The position numbers and the translations under genes are program-made. This document shows positions 11,554 to 25,227 of a stretch of DNA of 64,000 bases, piece by piece. The stretch spans positions 119,202,692 through 119,266,691 of the forward strand of contig NC_061116.1 in assembly GCF_002878395.1 (NCBI RefSeq). Reading direction: 5' to 3'. Below the pieces are notes generated by a model, which was given only the letters and a program-made list of their open reading frames with translations, was not told where the DNA came from and made no database searches. The DNA comes from Capsicum annuum. Its lineage: Eukaryota; Streptophyta; Magnoliopsida; Solanales; Solanaceae. Each line of letters opens with the position of its first letter. The first letter of the stretch is position 1.

Positions 11554-12660
11554 TTAAACTAGCAATGTGGAAGAGATATTGAAATAAATTATGAATGGTC
11601 ATGCATGGTTGGCGGCGGATATAAAGAGCCAGCAAGCGGATATAAGGAGCTTAGAGTTGCAGATAGGTCATCTTCAGCAGGCACAAATTACCATGCCTTA
11701 GGGTGGTTTGTCAAGTGATACTGAAAATCTGACACAATTAATGGAAATTACTTTGAAGAGTGGAAAAGAGCTTAGTGAAGAACCTTTAAAGAAACCTAAG
11801 GAGGTAGATGTTGATTTGGTTCCTAAACAGGTAAAATACAAAGCTACTGAAAATTCAAGAAAGTTTGAGTATTCGAAAAAAAGTTGCTGAATAGGAAAAG
11901 AAGAGATTACCACCACCTTTCTCATAGAGGCTGATACCAAAAGAGGATGCGTGCTTTAATAAGTTCTTTGACACATTCAGAGAATTTTATATTAACCTTC
12001 CTTTTCTAGATATTTTGCAAGAAATCTCTTAGTTCGAGAAGTACTTGAAGGATGTGACCACTAACAACGTTAAGCTGCAGGATATTGAGACAGTAGCACT
12101 CACTGAGGAGTATAGCTCTGTGGCGATGCAAAAGATGCCCAAAAAGCTTAAAGATCCTGGGAGTTTCACTCTTTCAATTTAAATTGGCGATAGTGAGGTG
12201 GTGTATGCACTTAGCGATTTGAGGGAAAGTATCAACTTGATTCCTTTATCCTTGTTCAACACTTTAGGCTTGAGGAAGCTGAGACCAAGCTCTTTGATAC
12301 TCCAGTTAGCAGACCGGTCGCTATCCCATCCTGAAGGAATCATAGAGGATGTTCTCATCAAGGTTGGTAAGTTTATTATTCCTGCTGACTATTGTTTTAT
12401 ATTTTCAGGCAGATAAAAGAGTACCAGTCTTCTTTGGACATCCATTCTTGGTAACGGGAGGAGCTTTGATAGATGTGAGAGAGGACACGCTCACAATAAG
12501 GCTGGATGATGAAGATCCAATTTTTAAAGTATACAAGCCACTTAACACATTATCCCACTACAAAAATTTATGCATAATTGCAGTGATTAAAGGGTATAAG
12601 TATGGGGTGGTGGAGTCTATTCCACCAAAGACCTCTTCGGACTTCCTCATTGAGTAGGCC
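11554..12660 (+). pseudogene. Athila-like gag C-terminus and protease relic
   Basis: After S1 the E2 frame resumes with SLELQIGHLQQAQITMP, GGLSSDTEN and LKSGKELSEEP (11650-11780), the Athila gag C-terminus. The protease region follows: FYINLPFLDIL, ETVALTEEYSSVAM, MPKKLKDPGSFTLSI, then ALSDLRESINLIPLSLFNTL (about 12207-12266), LQLADRSLSHPEGIIEDVL and PVFFGHPFLVTGGALIDVRE. The usual DLGASIN catalytic motif reads DLRESIN, so the active-site glycine is lost. A frameshift lies near 12400-12420, with stops elsewhere. The similarity ends near 12660 and no RT, RNase H or integrase follows. Confidence 0.85.
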
Positions 12661-14610
12661 AAGCCTCCAATACCTAAGCCCAATAGGATGCAGATTGATG
12701 AGCTAAAAATTTTATTATCTAAAGAACTGTTGACCTTGAGAGTTCACATTCAAGAGGTCAGAAATGAATAAGAAGATAGCCTCTAAGTAGGAGGAAAAAG
12801 ATAAAGGAAAACGAATGAGTCAAAGATTGAGTCGTGTCGCGACACTAAATCAGGCGTTGTTTGGGAGGCAAACCAAGTTAAGGTAGGTTTTATTTTTAGT
12901 ATGTTAGTTTTACTTCACTTAGTTTTTGTTTTTGTCGAGTCTCAGGTTGATGGGAAGTCTGAGTAACAGAAAACCTGAGCTAAAGAGCATGGCAAAGACT
13001 ATGTGTAAGGTCCCCAATTTACCTTAATGTATAAAGATGCTACTATCTAGGCCTAGAGGCCTCAGGGAGTATTTCCATCTCTACTTTAAAGTATACTTTG
13101 GGGACAAAGTAGATTTTTAAGTGTGGGGTGGGAAAATTTCCATTAATTTAAAAAATTTTGTGTTAGGAATAAGTGAGATATTCTTGTTGGTGCTATATTT
13201 GATTGCATGATACAAGTGTTTTTATTGTAAAAAGCATGTTGATTGTGTGAATTACTACTTTTAAGACTCCTAGGCTCATGTTTATGACTCTTGTACTAGT
13301 TGGCTTAATGTTGAATTCATGTGATTGTTGGTTAAGAATCTATAATGATCCTACTTGAATTGAACATATGTCATGTGTGATGTGAGGTGCCTGTACATTT
13401 CTTGTTGCATGTGATGACTAGAACTTTCCCGATGTGTGTGCAAAGCAAAATAAAGAGTATGGGTTTAGGAGATAATATAGGCATTTCTTTGATAGTCTTA
13501 TTTCATACCATCTTTTACCTACCCTTATGCATAATCCTAGTAAGCCCAATTGAGCCTTTAGCTTCTTCTTTGGCAGCCTCATATGTAGCCTAATCCCCTT
13601 CTTGATTGACCTGAATTTGATCCTAAAGCTCCTAAGCTCTTAGTGTAAAATTAATTGAGAATAAGGAGTTGGAAAGTCAAGTAGGAAAAAGGTGAAATTG
13701 AAGACCCAAAGTGATAGTTATTAGTTTGCGCAATTGTTATGTGTTGTGGTTAGGAGTTAGAGAAATTTTACCTTAAGAAGTTCCCATTTTTAGCCCATTG
13801 GTGTTACAATGAACTTGTTTTGGCCCTGTTCCTTCTTGGACATTATGCACCTCAACTAAGAAAAATTGCTTAAGTTTAGGATGGCTATCATAGGGGTGCG
13901 TAGTGTAAAGTGGGTGCAAAAAAGGGTAAAATTGAATTATATGTACATAGCATACTCCCACCATAGGGTGTGTGAATAAGCTTAATGATATGGGGAAAAA
14001 CAAAATATAGGGGTAAACAAAATTGGTGTAATTTAACTGTTGGAGATTGATTTGAACTGTAAAAGGTGATGTATTAAAGCGCTTAGGAAAGATAGTCATT
14101 ATTACTATCCAGAATGCTTCCTACCTATCCCTTAGCTACATTATAACCATTAAAGACCTATTTGATCCTAAGCTTCATCATTCTACTATTACTGGAGTAC
14201 TAAACTAAGGGCAAGCCTATGGTTCGTTATGTGTAACTTGTGAATTCCTTGTGAGTATAACTTGATTCTTGTACTCATTCTGTGATAAATTGCATTTATG
14301 GGAATGATTATGGGTAAATCTCTTGTTGTAAGGGAACATGTTTGATGATTGTTGGGTGACTTATATGATGTATTTTATTGAACAATGTGCATGAGTTTGA
14401 AAAGTAGGTGAGTTAATTCTTGAGGCTAGGATGTTTTTGAGTAGTGTTCTTGAACTGTCAATTGTGTACATTACATGCTAAGGGTAGAAACTTGCATTTT
14501 GTGTAGTCATTGTAGTACTAACTTGAGTATCATGCTTGTAGTAGAAGTGTAGAGTATCCTCACTTATGATTCTTATAGTGAAGAATTGTTCGAGAATGAA
14601 CAAGGCTTTA
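12661..14610 (+). other. E2 3' internal non-coding region
   Basis: About 1.95 kb lies between the protease relic and the polypurine tract. A stretch near 12856-12880 (GCGTTGTTTGGGAGGCAAACC) resembles what usually follows the end of Athila pol. This suggests RT-integrase was deleted rather than never reached. Small frames (13387-13593 plus, 13773-14099 minus) have no recognisable product. No env-like frame is visible. Confidence 0.6.
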
Positions 14611-14622
14611 AGTGTGGGGTAA
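14611..14622 (+). other. Polypurine tract of E2
   Basis: AGTGTGGGGTAA directly abuts the 3' LTR start TGATGTTG. It would prime plus-strand DNA synthesis in an active relative. Confidence 0.7.
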
Positions 14623-15794
14623 TGATGTTGCGTGTATTTATGCATTTCAGTGTTGTTATGCTAGCTTATTTAGCCTTGTTTTGAGGGAAATTTGTGTGCT
14701 TAATATGTAAATAATGATATAATAAATATCTAAGTGTTTAAGTATGTATTGACGATGTTTAAAGGTGTTTTCAAACAAGTTTGGATTCAAATGGATCATT
14801 TAGAGATGAAACGAGAAAACTAGTTTAACTAGCTTGAGCTAGGTATCGTTATAGTCCATCATAGTGGTTTCTAATGTGTTGAATGAGTTAATAATGGTTT
14901 GAGTTTGTATTTAAGTGTGAAAAAACTTGTTTATAATGTGTAAATTTCAATTGGATCAAGACGAGAGTCGAAATAATAAGTTAAAGATCAATGTGGGCAA
15001 GCCTAGTCTTAGCTCGTGTTTCTAGTTCACCTCTCTTGATATTGTGTTGTTTTGAGCTCTAATACGTGGTGTATGTTGATTTAGGACTCTTGATAAATTG
15101 ATTTAGAGGATGTATAAACAATATACAATCTAGAAATTGAAGAAAAATAACACCACAGGACCAATGATAGAAGAGGAAAGCACAAAGTGAAGCTTAATGT
15201 CAAAAGGGCACTTTCCAGAGAGCCCATCCAAATTAGCCGAGACGCAGACCTCTCCCTGGTGGACTAATCAACGTGGAATGCTAATATCTCAAGTATACTA
15301 TGCCACGTAATGCGCCACTCCCTCCAGTAGGTTAGACCAATGCGACACAACCCTTAGTCCCTACATGGCCAAAGTGCACCACTATAAATAGGATTCCTTT
15401 ACTTATTCTATTCACTTTTGGACGTCTTGACAACTTGAGGAGGGTATTGAGAACACTTTTTTTAGGGTTTATTTATCTTTACTTTAGTTTGTTAATGGAT
15501 TATAACATGTATTCAATTATTTTGATTACAGTTATGTCGATTAGTGGATAAACTTCCCCTTTTCGGGGGTTAAGGCCAAGAATATGATTACTTTCATTTT
15601 GAATTGAGTTTGCTTGAATTTCTTATCATATTTGGGTGTTTATTTATCCTTGTTTCAACCATTTTAAGGAGTAACTAACCTTAGAATACATATATTGTCG
15701 ACCTTGTGATCTCGAGGGGGGAATAGAAAGATAGAACGTGGGGGTGAATAGAGTAGGGTTCTTATTCTTTTATGAAATAAAGAATTTGAATTAG
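14623..15794 (+). repeat. 3' LTR of E2, left part
   Basis: Homologous to 4011-5180. It breaks at GAATTTGAATTAG, where element E3 begins; the rest of the LTR resumes at 29174. The last five bases (ATTAG, 15790-15794) are the left copy of the E3 target duplication. Confidence 0.92.
15383..15390 (+). promoter_or_regulatory. TATA box in E2 3' LTR
   Basis: TATAAATA is identical in position and context to 4763-4770, with TAGGGTTT again downstream (15463-15470). Confidence 0.65.
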
Positions 15795-18700
15795 TGTTGA
15801 CACCTAATTTTTGCCCTCCACAACTAAATTTAATCCTGAGCTTCTTCGGTTTTTAATATAAGCAAAATATTTATTTCATCCGAATTAAAACCGTTCAAAA
15901 TATTTTTGGTATGTAATTTTGTCATTTTAAGTAGCGATTATATATTATCGTGTTCAATTAAACGAGATTATATAATTTGATTGCTTAAATATTTATTCTA
16001 TGGAATATTGGATTTTATTTAAGAATTATTTTTAATATAAATATAATGATTAAAATCTTGATTTTAATATATTTATTATCAAAATAATCTATTTGGATAA
16101 ATATGTGTTTGATTTTACTAAATCATGAAGCTTGGAATTAAGTGAGGTATTAATTTATATCGAATTTCGATTTAATTCAGCCAATTTATTAAATTTGGCA
16201 GTAATTGAAATCAAATTAGCCTCAATTGCAATGCAATTGACCGATTGATTTTTAAATTGGCCAAAATTTAAATAAATTTAGCTAACTCCTAATTTAATTG
16301 GGGTTATTTATTAAATAACCCCAATCTTAACCCAAATCTGTCGACCCTGGCCCATTTCTTTTTTCCCATCAGCCAACCCAACAACATTATCAATAATTAC
16401 AGCTCATTTAAATATCAGCCCACCATTCTCATAACCAACAACCCAAATAATTAAAAACCATCAGCTTACCCAGCCCAAACAAATCCCCTGACCCACCAGG
16501 CCCAAACATCAGCCCAACTCCAAATCAGCTAGTGACCTAGCCCCATTTCCTTCTCTTTCCCCTCTTATTTGATACGTATAAGAGTCTTCAAACGATGGTA
16601 CAACAACAGTATCATCTACCAGCAAACAACTTCAACACATAGCAACAACATACAAATAACGACAATAACTCCCAAACCTATTTCTTGTTGCTAACATCAC
16701 GTTCAACGAATGCTAACATCACGTTCAACGAACAACAACAACAACAGCGAAGAACCCAGCAAATCGACAAACAATAACTCTCAACCCGTCAATGACCCAT
16801 CAAAATGGGTCCAACTTTGGCGACCCATCCAATAATCAGAAATCGGCCACTCGACCCATGTCTGGCAGCAGCTTCAACGAAACTTCCAGAAATGGGATAG
16901 CTTAGCCAATCATTGAGCGTACGGATGGTATGATTCTGTAATGAATCCAACGTATCTCTTATCCCATTTTTGAAATTCAAAAGTTTCCTATGAGAATCCC
17001 AAAATTTCCCACATTTTCTTTGTTTCCACATCAATTGAGCCTCAAAAAGATGGATTCCGTGGTTCTGTTATAAAATGCTCTTGGTTGAGCTAAAAAGGGG
17101 ATCAAAAAAAGTTGAAAAAGAGGGGAAAAAATCCTCAAAGCTAAGAGTTTCCTTTCTCAGTAAAAATTCTTTTTTCGTTCTTTTTTTTGAAAGTTGATCG
17201 ATTAATCAGAGGTTCTCGAGTTGATAACACTGATTTTTTTATAGTGGTAGATCCCGACGTCAGCTCATTGTTCTATTTTTCTCTCGAAAGCAAGGATGAA
17301 GGATGGAGTAGAGCATTACTATGGTCTACCTATATCTTTCGAGAGCCTATTGGCCAAGGTCCTTCTTTGGAATGTTTGGGATTCTTAAATGCATTTCTGC
17401 CCTTGTTTTATCGGGTTTGATTATCATATAGTGGTTGCCTTAAGTACTAAGGCCCTTGCTATCATAACTACTTGACTTGGTGTCCATTGCATTTCGAGTC
17501 CAAGAAAGGAAACTTTAGGTGTTCATCAGTATTTACTTATTGATTCTTGAAGTTTTGGCTGAGCATTAGTAGTTCCTACTGGTGTCTTCTTGAATGCATT
17601 TTTTGATATAGAGGATTCTTTCTCAAAGGGTTGCCTTTTAAGTTTCTGATAATGTCCCTTTAGGCCTGCCAAATATCTTCTTAAAATCCCGGTCTAGAAA
17701 TAGATTAATTTTCTGGTTTCCTTTATTGCTTTGGTATCGGCCAATTTTTGTGTTAATGTTATTCCCTTACGAGCATATCTCTTTGTTTGTTAATCGACTT
17801 TTATTTATTGAAGATCCATGTTATGTCGTTCTCTTTGGTCTATTACGTATAAGTTTTCCCTCTATATTCTTTTTTTATTTGGTTGACTGCCTAATGATTA
17901 GTTTAATTGTCATATCTTGATTATGCCTGTTGTTCGAGTTAACTTGTGTGTCTTACTACTTCCGGATGTCCTTTGACTATTTGTTTGGATCCTTGTTGCT
18001 TTGCTTATGTAGTTAATATGTATAAATTTTCTTCACATTTGCTTGCCTCCTCCAGTTGATCATGTATTAGCCATTCTAGTTTCCTACTTCGGTTGAGCAT
18101 GCATCGATTTCCTTTACTCCATCTTTTTCCCTACCTTTGCTGAATATATATTAATGTGTTTTATTTTCTTTCTTTGCATAGAAATCATTTGAGTCCTACA
18201 TGGACTCGTCCTTTTTTTGCATATCTATCATAGCCAATGAGGCCTATTTTTTGAGTCAAGCCCAAAGGAGGTTTAAAGTCAAATTACATATGGATGCAAG
18301 GAGATGAAAGAAGAAGAAGGGATTAAGTCCTATCTTTGAAGCGGCTGAACAGTCTCATTTTTTCATTTTTTTATTTATTTATCTATTGTCGTCTTTATTT
18401 ATTTATTTTATTTATTTATCCATTCATTTGGGCCTCGAAGCCAAAGTTGTATTATAATACAGATGATGCGACACTCGAGCAAAAAGTTTCGAAAAATGGC
18501 TTAGGAAAGGTTATGGACCGAAAGCCAAACACTTAGATTAGGACAGGTGCAAAAATGGGTCGGAAGCCCAATTAGATTTGGATAGGTTTTGTTGATTTGA
18601 GCCCAATGGCCTAAGTCTTTTACTTCCTTCTCTCTTTTCCCTTTTATGTGCTTATTTATCTTTCGTTGGTTTAGACTTAGTTAAAAACCCCTACTAAGTC

Positions 18701-18989
18701 ATCAAAACTTACTTTTACAAAAATCATTTTCCTAAAGTCAATCACTTTTCAACGAATCAAATTTTTTGAAGTTAGTCAAATGATGTTTTCAAACGGTTCA
18801 GATAACAGCAAGTTAGCGGACATTTTTGGTGCCAAAAACCTTCCTAAAACGTTAATAGGAACCGCTTACTCAGGATCTTCAAAATTTAAATGATTTTTTG
18901 TTTTTGATTGTTTAAAGTATCGTAGAAAGGGTTCTTAATTCCTTTTAAAAATAAAGTAGCGACTCTGAAAGTCAAATTTCTACAAAGCA
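15795..18989 (+). repeat. 5' LTR of E3 (carries an ~817-bp deletion)
   Basis: It aligns with 25228-29168 except for a gap at about 17275. There it reads GTTCTATTTTTCTCTCGAAAG, while the 3' LTR has ~817 extra bases between two ATTTTGCT words. Sampled divergence is about 7% in the middle and higher in the first 190 bp. Frames at 16789-17034 and 17187-17420 are LTR sequence, not genes. Confidence 0.9.
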
Positions 18990-18994
18990 AAAAT

Positions 18995-19010
18995 TGTGAC
19001 TCTACTGGGA
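18995..19010 (+). other. Primer-binding site of E3 (tRNA-Arg type)
   Basis: TGTGACTCTACTGGGA lies five bases after the LTR end. From general knowledge, Tat/Ogre elements often carry TGGCGACTCCACTGGGGA, matching the tRNA-Arg 3' end. Confidence 0.7.
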
Positions 19011-22000
19011 TATTTTTAACTAGATTCTAACCAAATATTTGATCTCGTGTTTTGATTAATTGTTTGCGTGTTTATATGTTTCGATTTCTTAATATTTAAT
19101 TATTGCATCTCATAGCATGATCCTGCATTGATTTATTAAAATATTTTGGGGTTTTGTGGATGTCCTTGCCCCTATTGTTCAACTCCAAATAAAGTGTTGG
19201 AAATACGATGATTTATTAGCACAAAAGTCGTCTGATGGTTGTTCGTATTCCCAAACCCAAGTCATCCGCTTGGGAACCTGGTTCAAACCAACTTTAGACA
19301 CCTAGGATAGAGCAAAACAAAAATCTTATTTTAGGCATGAGCCCAGGACGACCCAATATCTGAGGGGGGTATTGGGCCCATTAGAAAACTTACCCTGCAT
19401 CTATTGACCTCGAGTCAATTACAAACGAATCATATTTATGTATTAAAGAAATATATATTTGTTTACTCCAATCCATTATTCTTTGGGGGATGAGAGAAGG
19501 ATTGTTTTACTTACTTTCATGTAAGGATATCTCAATCATACACCAATTGGGGGAGGAATTGAAGCAAGCCAAGCAAGAAATTGATCAATTTAGACGATTG
19601 CATCTAGAGCATATTATACGAAAATTGCTTGATCATCAACGAATGTCTCCAATTACGAGAATTGGACAAAACTAAGAGGGTGAAGGTCGATAGAAGAGCA
19701 TTCAGGAACTATTATTTCCTATCCCTTGTGCGGGACATTGTTCTTTTTCTCATGTTATTTTCTCTTCCCTAAAGATTGTATTCCTTTTTGTGAAACTTTT
19801 GTAGGCATTTATCTCATTATGTACACCTATGAAGTTTTTGGGGTATAATGGATTGATTTTAAAACACATATACCTCCTTCAAATACGTTAGGCCAACCCT
19901 TTGCTCAAAAGGATCACCCAATTATGATGCACGTTTATTACTATATGCTTGTGTCATATAACTATTTATGTGCTTATATTTGTTATGTTGATTTGAATCA
20001 AAAGCAAATTGATCCAATCCCATTTACCACATAGCATCTCCAGGCAGAAATATATCCCACTATACAAAAATCCGACCAAACGTACTCCAAGTCTCCCAAG
20101 TTTCTCAGAAAAGTCTGCAGTCATTCTTAAAACTTCCAAAAATATTGCTACCATTTTAGGAAAGTTGACTTTAGAATTAGAAAAAATCCATTATAGTTTC
20201 TAAATACATAGGGCCTGATTTCTCCTCCGTGGGATACGTAGGCAGCCTTTTGGCTCGGCTCTATCTTCAAAAACTCTATTTCCCTCTGTTTTTTTGAAAG
20301 AAGAGATAAGATCAAAAAGAAGAAAAGTTGAACCTTCCTAATGAATTCCACCCATCCATATCATTGAGCAAAAGCCTATTCATTGAAATTCTTGAGTCAT
20401 CATTACTTCATGAATCAATTCGCATGAGATGAGAAACAACTTTATGTGTTTACTTCCTACCTTATCATCTTGCTTTGCTTATTACTAACGGAATCTTACA
20501 CGTCAGTCTTTGAGTTATTTTTACTTTGCAAGTAATAGAAACTACTCTGTGTTGGGACAAAATGACCCTACTTTACCAGATCAAAATGAATAAGAGATCC
20601 CCTTTTGACTATAGCTTTGTTACTGAAAAGGAAAAATGACTAATAGTAAAACTGGACTCTACCAATCATTTTTCAAACCTATAAGCAATGGTCTCGAGGA
20701 TGGAATAAGGAAAATGTGAGGGATGATTTCCAAGACAATCGGGATCATGAAAGATTAATTGGAGGAAACATTACTCCACTCATGACTTATCGCTTGTCAT
20801 ATAACAATAACTTAAAACCTAGTATTGTCATGTTATGTCAAGAAAGAAGGATAATGGTAGCCCTAGAACATTCAACAGAAGAGTCAAAGATTTTGAGAAT
20901 CAAAGAATCCTAATCTATAGAAAACCAAGGTGGTTAACTAGAAAGGCAATGACTAAAGGAATTGGACATTTGATCCTTCGTTCTATCAAGACAAACGCAA
21001 TGCAAACGTCATGTCATCCATAGAAGAGCTTATTTCTATCCTAGTAAGATGTATAAGAGTATTTTAGGGCCATTATGAGTTTATGCCTGAACTGCGTTTG
21101 ACCTGATTCATGCTTCAATGGGATATGTTGGCGTCCCAACGGCTCAGTCATACAACCCCAGGAAATGGAAACTGAGGTAGAATTTTTTAGAAGGAATCTC
21201 GAAAATTCACAAGAGGAATATCATCATCCAACAAAGAGAACAAAGACTAATAAAGACTTCAGATCATCTCGAGTTGATATCATATCAAACAACTTTAAAC
21301 TAGGCCAGAAAATTTTGAGGAAGACCTCAAAATTTCAACCAAATACTGGAATATATTTCAAATTCCCCAGCACCAGAGGTCAAAGTCAAAGTTTTGAAGT
21401 CACTTGCTGTGACAAAGTCTAGGTAGACTCAATCTCCAGCTATGATAGAACTGTTTGAAGAACCCTCCAACAATGATAATGAGTTTTAGAAGTCCTCTAT
21501 TGGATATAGTCAAAACTAAGAGGAAGACGTTCGTTGAGTTAGTACATGACATGACTAGCAGAGATTTTTTAAAGCTTTTACAGAAACTTTCAAAACTATT
21601 TTCTAAATTTAAGACTACTTTTGAAAATCTACAAATCTTTTTACTTAGTGATTGTCTGGCATCTATTAGAACGGGGAGTCAGAGTGGGGGTCCCAACACA
21701 ATGGAGCACCCAAAAGATGGCAAGGAGAAAACCAAGGATCGAAGGATGTTAACACGGAGTAGTTTTATTCAAAACTAACTATTTTTTGTCGATGCAGAGA
21801 TCAATACACAAAGACGGATATCTTTTTCAAAAAATCACCAAGAAAGTTGGGAGCCACCAGAGAATATGATGCTCAAGAACGATATTTTTGGGTAGCCCCA
21901 GACATGGGTTTTACCTATTTATCGAGGACCTTTTGAATTGTCTATCTCATTTTTGGAGACCATGAAGGACAAACAAAGGAGTCTTATCTTCTTTATGAAC

Positions 22001-22504
22001 ATTGTATTTAGAATTTTCCTAAGAAATAGTCGCTAGCAAAAGCGACTTTGTGTCTACTAAATATTTACCTTGAGCGCAGATACATTCAAGGGAGTTGGCA
22101 CAATAAATACAACAATCAAAGGATCACTCAATAAGAGTAAGAGCAGAAAGTCATCCTCAAAATTTGCATTGAAGCAAAGAAAACAATATTTGAATAATCC
22201 CAAACAAGGGTTTTGCCCCATTTACTTGCATCCGGTGGATATGCTATTTAATCATTTCTTCAAAAAGAGAAGATTAATGGCAGAATAAGTCATTCAAATT
22301 ATGATGCTCAGTATTTGTCATTAAACTATCATAAAGCTTGACTTTGGTCACCAGTGAGAGCGACATTGTGTCTACTAATTGTCTACCTTAAGTACAGGTA
22401 AATGTAGAAAGTAAGACGTAGACAAACAAACTCAAGTGAAATAGTTTTCAAATCATTGGAAGAACCATTTCATATCATCTCATTGTTGAGAGGACCATTG
22501 CATC
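19011..22504 (+). other. E3 internal region, no recognisable coding domain
   Basis: About 3.5 kb. A CCGTGGGATACGTAGGCAGC motif at about 20227-20250 is common next to coding parts of Tat/Ogre elements. The short frames at 20716-20913, 21165-21422, 21455-21778 and 22070-22288 are consecutive and polar (Lys/Arg/Ser/Asn-rich), so they may be scraps of a gag-like protein. I cannot match them to any domain. No YVDD-type RT, RNase H or integrase motif is visible. Confidence 0.5.
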
Positions 22505-23455
22505 TAATATTTATTGACACGCAAGATATCATATGCTGGTGTCAAGGATATCATCAGCATCTAATATCTGTTGACTGGAAAGATATTATACGCTGGAGTC
22601 GAGGATATCATCAGCATCTAATATCTATTGACACATGAGATATCATATGCTGGCGTCGAGGATATCATCATCATTAATATCTGTTGACATGCGAGATATC
22701 ATACGCTGGCGTCAAGGATATCATCATCTAATATCTGTTGACACGCGAAATATCATACGTTGGTGTCGAGAATATCATTATCTAATATCTGTTGACACGC
22801 GAGATATCATATATTTGCGTTAAGGATATCATCAGCATCTAATGTCTGTTGACACATGAGATATCATACGCTGGCGTCGAGGATATCATCAGCATCTAAT
22901 ATTTGTTGACATGCGAGATATCATACACTAACGTCGAGGATATCATCAGCATCTAATATTTATTGACATGCGAGATATCATACACTAACGTCGAGGATAT
23001 TATCAGCATCTAATATCTGTTGACACGTGAGATATCATACGCTAGAATCAAGGATATCATTAGCATTAAATATCTGATGATGTGTGAGATATCGTACGCT
23101 AGCATCGAGGGTATCATCTGCATTAAATATCTGATAACGTGTGAGATATCATATGTTGGCATCGAGGGTATCAGCTGCATTGAATATCTAATGACGCATG
23201 AGTAATCATACGCTGGCATCCAGGGTATCATCTGCATTTAATATCTGATGAGGTGTGAGATATTATGCACTGGCTTCGAGGGTATCATCTGTGTTAACTA
23301 TCTAATGATGTGTGAGATATCATACGCTGGTGTCGAGGGTATCATCTGCATTAAATATCTAATGACGCATAAGATATCATATGCTGGCGTTGAGGATATC
23401 ATCAGTATCTAATATCTGTTAGCACGCGAGATAGTATACGCTAACGTCGAGAATA
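22505..23455. repeat. Minisatellite, 54-58-bp unit, ~17 copies, inside E3
   Basis: The unit reads roughly GAGATATCATACGCTGGCGT, then CGAGGATATCATCAGCATCT, then AATATCTGTTGACACGC. Copies begin near 22519, 22577, 22636, 22692, 22746, 22799 and then every ~57 bp to 23425. Each unit contains GATATC twice. Tandem arrays in the region upstream of the 3' LTR are a known habit of Tat/Ogre elements. Confidence 0.93.
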
Positions 23456-23550
23456 TCTCATTATTTTATGAATCAGCATCTGAATGCATCAAAATCACAT
23501 AATTAAAAGGAACATTTTTAAGTCACCATCTGAAAGCAAACGGCATATGA

Positions 23551-24110
23551 GATTTTCTTGAAATTGACAATTTGAGAATCATCTATAAGTCATATTATTT
23601 GAAATAGGATAGTGTGCCAGATTACCTCTAAGTTGATAGCCCATAGGTCATCTGTAAGCCGCAACAACATCCTAACCGAATATTATGCAAGGTTATCCAA
23701 AAATTGATAGTCCAAAGGTTATCCATAAGTCACAACTAAATCCTTACCGGAGAATATATGGGATTATCAAATTGAAAAATCCAAGGGTTCTCTATAAGCC
23801 GCATTATATCCAAGATTGATTATGTGCAGGATTACCCAAAGACTACCAATTTGAGAGGTATCTATAAGCCATATTGTATCCAAGGTCGGATGATGTGCAG
23901 GAATACTTGAGAACTAGCGAATAGAGGGATATCTGTAAGCCATCTATTATTCAAGGTTGGATAATGTGTGGGATTACCTAAGGGATAGCAATTCAAAGGA
24001 TATCTATAAGTCGTCTCGAATCCAACATTAAATAATGCACAAGATTGATAATTCGAGGAAGTCTATAAGTCATATCGATACAAAAGATGTGCAAGACTGA
24101 CCTGAGATCA
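23551..24110. repeat. Second minisatellite, ~70-bp unit, ~8 copies, inside E3
   Basis: The anchor ATCTATAAGCC(G/A) recurs near 23580, 23651, 23720, 23791, 23860, 23931, 24001 and 24060. Between anchors lies ATCCAAGGTTGGATAATGTG then CAGGATTACC. This unit is unrelated to the 57-bp unit just upstream and more diverged. Confidence 0.8.
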
Positions 24111-25211
24111 TATGCAAAGAACTATCGTCAATAACCAGAAAGGTTATCATTCCACAAGTATTACAGGTGAATCAAAAGGGTTGCCGCATCAACATAAGAT
24201 TACAAGGTTGTAGGGACCGTTCTGCATAAAGTGTCGTCGGTGTCCAAAAGGGCCACCCTACTTTAAAGACATATTCACTCGATAATTAAGATAATTATGC
24301 AACAACCAAGAGGGTTGTTGTGTCTATTGTTGCAGATTATTTCCTACCAAACAGGTACATGAAAGGAATGACTGTGCCTTTCAGCCAACCACTCACGTGG
24401 AGATATGGTAAAGACTATATACCTCTTTCGTGAGTTATATTTAGCACTAACACTTTTTTTAAGACATTGTCGAGAGCATCCGAGAGGATAAAAATCTAAA
24501 ATCAAAACCACAGGTGCGGACGAATTCAGATAGGACGCAACACAATGTGGAACTCTTTCTTAGCAGCAAAACAGGACATAGTCTAGAGAGAGACGTCAAA
24601 CTCTCTGGATGTGAGCTAAGGGATGATCACCACCGCCATCCAACCACATCCATGTTATAAGGGATGTGGAAATTTTTGGGATATTCTGGTTTCATCTTTA
24701 CCTTTGGGATATTTCAAAATTCATACCGAGGGTAACCTTCTTTTTCTTTCTAATTCAGATGACAACACACTTAGAGTTTTGGAAATTATGTCCAAGTAAG
24801 TTCTTACCAATGGATATAAAGGATCCCGCATTCATGGTTAAGACGTTACTAGCCTCTTTTCCACAAATCCGTCAACTTGCCACTCATCCTGAACCAAAGA
24901 TCGTTTAAAATAAAAGACTGTTTTTTCTACCGATTGGGTCAAACTACAAGCAGTCTGATTCCCTGAGTTTCAGGGATATGAAGGCTGAGCTCTATTTTTG
25001 AAAACTCGATTGCATTCCAACCTCCCCCCCCCCCAAATCCCTTTATTCTCAGGCTTTTTGGTTTCATTAAAAACTCCAAAAACCGATATAGCTTGTGATT
25101 TTTTTTAAACTCGTGTGAAAGCTAACCTCTTTCAGATTTGAATTTGTGGTCAGATAAAAATTGGGAACATTAACCTGGTTTTGCCCAGGGTTACTTTCAT
25201 CCACCCTACCC
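24111..25211 (+). other. E3 3' untranslated region
   Basis: Non-coding sequence between the tandem arrays and the polypurine tract. It includes a run of eleven C at 25024-25034. The frame at 24666-24908 has no recognisable product. Confidence 0.6.
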
Positions 25212-25227
25212 AAAGAGTGGGGGCAGT
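25212..25227 (+). other. Polypurine tract of E3
   Basis: AAAGAGTGGGGGCAGT directly precedes the 3' LTR start TGTTGACAC at 25228. Confidence 0.8.

Noticed and set aside
12349..12657. 102-residue frame as a host gene
   Set aside because: It is the C-terminal part of the Athila-like protease (PVFFGHPFLVTGGALIDV) in a shifted frame.
22456..23237. Repetitive frames on both strands with ISVDTRDIIRW-type repeats
   Set aside because: They are translations of the 57-bp minisatellite; both strands read through because the unit length is often a multiple of three.
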